From Arenibacter hampyeongensis (lineage in GTDB: Bacteria; Bacteroidota; Bacteroidia; Flavobacteriales; Flavobacteriaceae): DNA of 64,000 bases. The notes under the pieces were generated by a model that worked only from the letters and a program-made list of their open reading frames with translations, did no database searches and was not told the DNA's origin. Both the position numbers and the translations under genes were made by a program. Location: the NCBI RefSeq assembly GCF_002909255.1, contig NZ_PIOB01000009.1, forward strand, positions 1 through 64,000. The letters are read 5' to 3'. This document shows positions 62,455 through 64,000 of the stretch, one piece after another. Every line of letters starts with the position of its first letter. The first letter of the stretch is position 1.

Positions 62455-63486
62455 ATGTACATCACTATTACGGCCCAAAAACTGGGAGGTTCCTATTCCC
62501 CAGGTTCCGCAGGTTTTGTGGATTATCTGGGGAAGGAAAACCTAGGGGTAGAGCATGAAGATTTGGAACATTTTTTTAATCAGTACGGCGATGAAATTTC
62601 AGCAGAGGAGGTAGTAAGGGAAATCGATAACAATACCGCTAAATTGGAAAAGACCGAACCAAGGTTTTACTCTATTACCGTGAACCCCTCCAAATATGAA
62701 CTTAAGGCATTACAAAATCCAAGTGAAGACCTTAAGACATATACCCGGGAACTGATGAAGGATTATGTGGCATCCTTCAACCGGGAGATAAATGGACGGC
62801 CCGTTACTGTCGATGATATAAAGTACTATGCCAAGATCGAACATCAACGGACTTTTAAGGGAACGGATAAGCAGATCAGGGAAAATCAACCCTTTGCTAC
62901 AAAAATACTTGAGATAAGGAATAACATAGGAAAGGTGGAAAATGGCACCCTTGAGGGCAATGTTAAAAAGATGCAAAGACAGATCAACAGATTGGAACGC
63001 CAGGCCCCTCACCAACAAAATGGCGAACGGATTGTACAGGGAATGGCCAAGGCTGGCAGCCAAAGCCATATCCATATAGTCATGAGCAGAAAGGATGCTT
63101 CCAACTCCTTCAGCTTGTCCCCAGGGAGCAAGTACAAAGCCTCCGAAACGGAGTTGAACGGAAGGATGGTCAAAAGAGGATTTGATAGGGACCGATTTTT
63201 TGAACGGGCGGAAAAGACCTTTGATAAGACCTTTGGATACCAAAGAAACTTTTCGGAAAAATACAGTTCCAGAAAGGAGTTTATCAATGATCCGAAAATG
63301 TACTTTAATTCCTTGATGAGACTGCCCACTAACGAAAAGGCCATTGCCTTTAAATTGATAAGGGAAACCGGCCTGCCCATAATGGGTAGCATCCCCATCA
63401 ATAAGGCCCAGATGGCGTTGAAAGTATTCAATAAGCTAAGGCTAGGGGTAGAGGTAGCCGTTAAATCGAGTTCCATTGGAATCTAA
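62455..63486 (+). CDS. mobB: MobB-type relaxase
   Basis: This 343-residue protein resembles the MobB/DUF5712-like relaxases of flavobacterial and Bacteroides elements. The segment SQSHIHIVMSRKD contains the two-His metal-binding motif (HIHIV) of HUH-like relaxases, and an N-terminal Tyr-containing stretch (MYITITAQKLGGSYSPGS) and RFYSITVNPSKYEL may supply catalytic Tyr residues. It would nick oriT and lead the strand into the recipient. It follows the BfmA-like gene by 20 bases and precedes the coupling protein by nine bases. Confidence 0.82.
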   Translation: MYITITAQKLGGSYSPGSAGFVDYLGKENLGVEHEDLEHFFNQYGDEISAEEVVREIDNNTAKLEKTEPRFYSITVNPSKYELKALQNPSEDLKTYTRELMKDYVASFNREINGRPVTVDDIKYYAKIEHQRTFKGTDKQIRENQPFATKILEIRNNIGKVENGTLEGNVKKMQRQINRLERQAPHQQNGERIVQGMAKAGSQSHIHIVMSRKDASNSFSLSPGSKYKASETELNGRMVKRGFDRDRFFERAEKTFDKTFGYQRNFSEKYSSRKEFINDPKMYFNSLMRLPTNEKAIAFKLIRETGLPIMGSIPINKAQMALKVFNKLRLGVEVAVKSSSIGI

Positions 63487-63495
63487 TCAAAGGGT

Positions 63496-64000
63496 ATGGA
63501 AGTAGTGGATCCTTTTATGATAATCATGATCATAGGCTTGGTCAGTATTCTATTTTATATGCTGTATAAGATCAGTAGATATGCTTTTGGCCTGAATACC
63601 CTACTCGTTTTGGGAATGTTGGTCGGGGCTGCCCAATTAATGACGTTGTCGCAGGGAATACTATATTTAGCATGTCCCTTGTTATTGATCAATACGGTGT
63701 TGTACGTTTTTCTTCATAAAAGGGATATAGCTGTCCCTATTAATGATAAGTATCAAGTCAGTTTCAAAACTACCAAGGGAAGTTTCAAGATCAATAACAT
63801 CAAAAGGGGCGTTTCCATTATCGGGTCTGCGGGAAGTGGAAAGACCGAAAGTGTGGTCTATGGTTTTTTAAAACATTTTCAAAGACATAGTTTCTGTGGG
63901 GTCATACACGACTATAAGGATTTTGAGATTACCGAGATGGCGTACCCGCTGTTCAAGGATTGCGATATCCCGTTTAAAGTGATATCTTTTGATAGGATCA
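63496..64000 (+). CDS. TraG/VirD4-type coupling protein, 5' part
   Basis: The frame opens at the ATG at 63496 and runs off the end of the window after 168 codons. Two or three membrane helices lie at residues about 7-75 (IIMIIGLVSILFYMLYKI and VLGMLVGAAQLMTL). The P-loop is SIIGSAGSGKTESVVYG near residue 115. This is the arrangement of type IV coupling proteins (BfmC/MobC/TraG group), which link the relaxosome to the secretion channel. It is partial only because the window stops. Confidence 0.85.
   Translation, partial: MEVVDPFMIIMIIGLVSILFYMLYKISRYAFGLNTLLVLGMLVGAAQLMTLSQGILYLACPLLLINTVLYVFLHKRDIAVPINDKYQVSFKTTKGSFKINNIKRGVSIIGSAGSGKTESVVYGFLKHFQRHSFCGVIHDYKDFEITEMAYPLFKDCDIPFKVISFDRI

Overview
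The window looks like chromosomal DNA of a marine, alga-associated member of Flavobacteriaceae (Bacteroidota). The evidence is gene content: a SusC/SusD pair, a one-polypeptide hybrid two-component regulator, an S1-type sulfatase, GH29 fucosidases, a FucP-type transporter and a P450 cluster of the type used on 6-O-methyl-D-galactose. Shine-Dalgarno sites are largely absent, and TAnnTTTG -7 elements occur. I cannot name the genus from sequence alone. No rRNA, complete tRNA or CRISPR array was seen.

Positions 1-27.4 kb are a polysaccharide-utilisation region. SusC and SusD (542-5134) import a glycan, followed by an exported endonuclease/exonuclease/phosphatase-fold enzyme and the hybrid sensor-regulator (7038-11294). 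A lipoprotein sulfatase and a broken GH43-like gene come next. A minus-strand cluster (14.3-22.4 kb) then carries two GH29 fucosidases, one lacking part of its catalytic domain, an L-fucose mutarotase-like protein, FucP, an SDR dehydrogenase, a Zn alcohol dehydrogenase and an AraC regulator. Divergent from it lies a complete P450, ferredoxin, ferredoxin reductase, Zn alcohol dehydrogenase and esterase operon (22.7-27.4 kb). It should O-demethylate methylated galactose and deal with the formaldehyde released.

Positions 27.5-41.5 kb are a copper/silver resistance region: HYC_CC_PP protein, CusA, TolC-like and CusB efflux components, a DUF3347 lipoprotein, an HMA-AraC fusion regulator and a CopA P1B ATPase. 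A YceI protein, a decayed PAP2 phosphatase and an EptA-like lipid A phosphoethanolamine transferase follow.

Positions 41.7-59.6 kb hold a 95-bp tandem repeat and then a roughly 17.4-kb integrative element. It is bounded by a 13-bp direct repeat that resembles a tRNA 3' end, with paired CTGTCACC repeats inside each end. It carries a tyrosine integrase, an excisionase-like protein, a primase/helicase and an iteron-like repeat field. Its cargo looks like a defence island: a TauD-like dioxygenase with a HEPN-like zinc protein, a complete type I restriction-modification system, a PD-(D/E)XK protein, and a Septu-like ATPase, HNH nuclease and DUF4238 set.

From about 60 kb to the end is part of a second, conjugative or mobilisable element: an SSB, small accessory proteins, a candidate oriT, a BfmA-like accessory protein, a MobB-type relaxase and the start of a TraG/VirD4-type coupling protein cut by the window edge. 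The strongest candidates for undescribed biology are the dioxygenase/HEPN pair and the ATPase/HNH/DUF4238 set.
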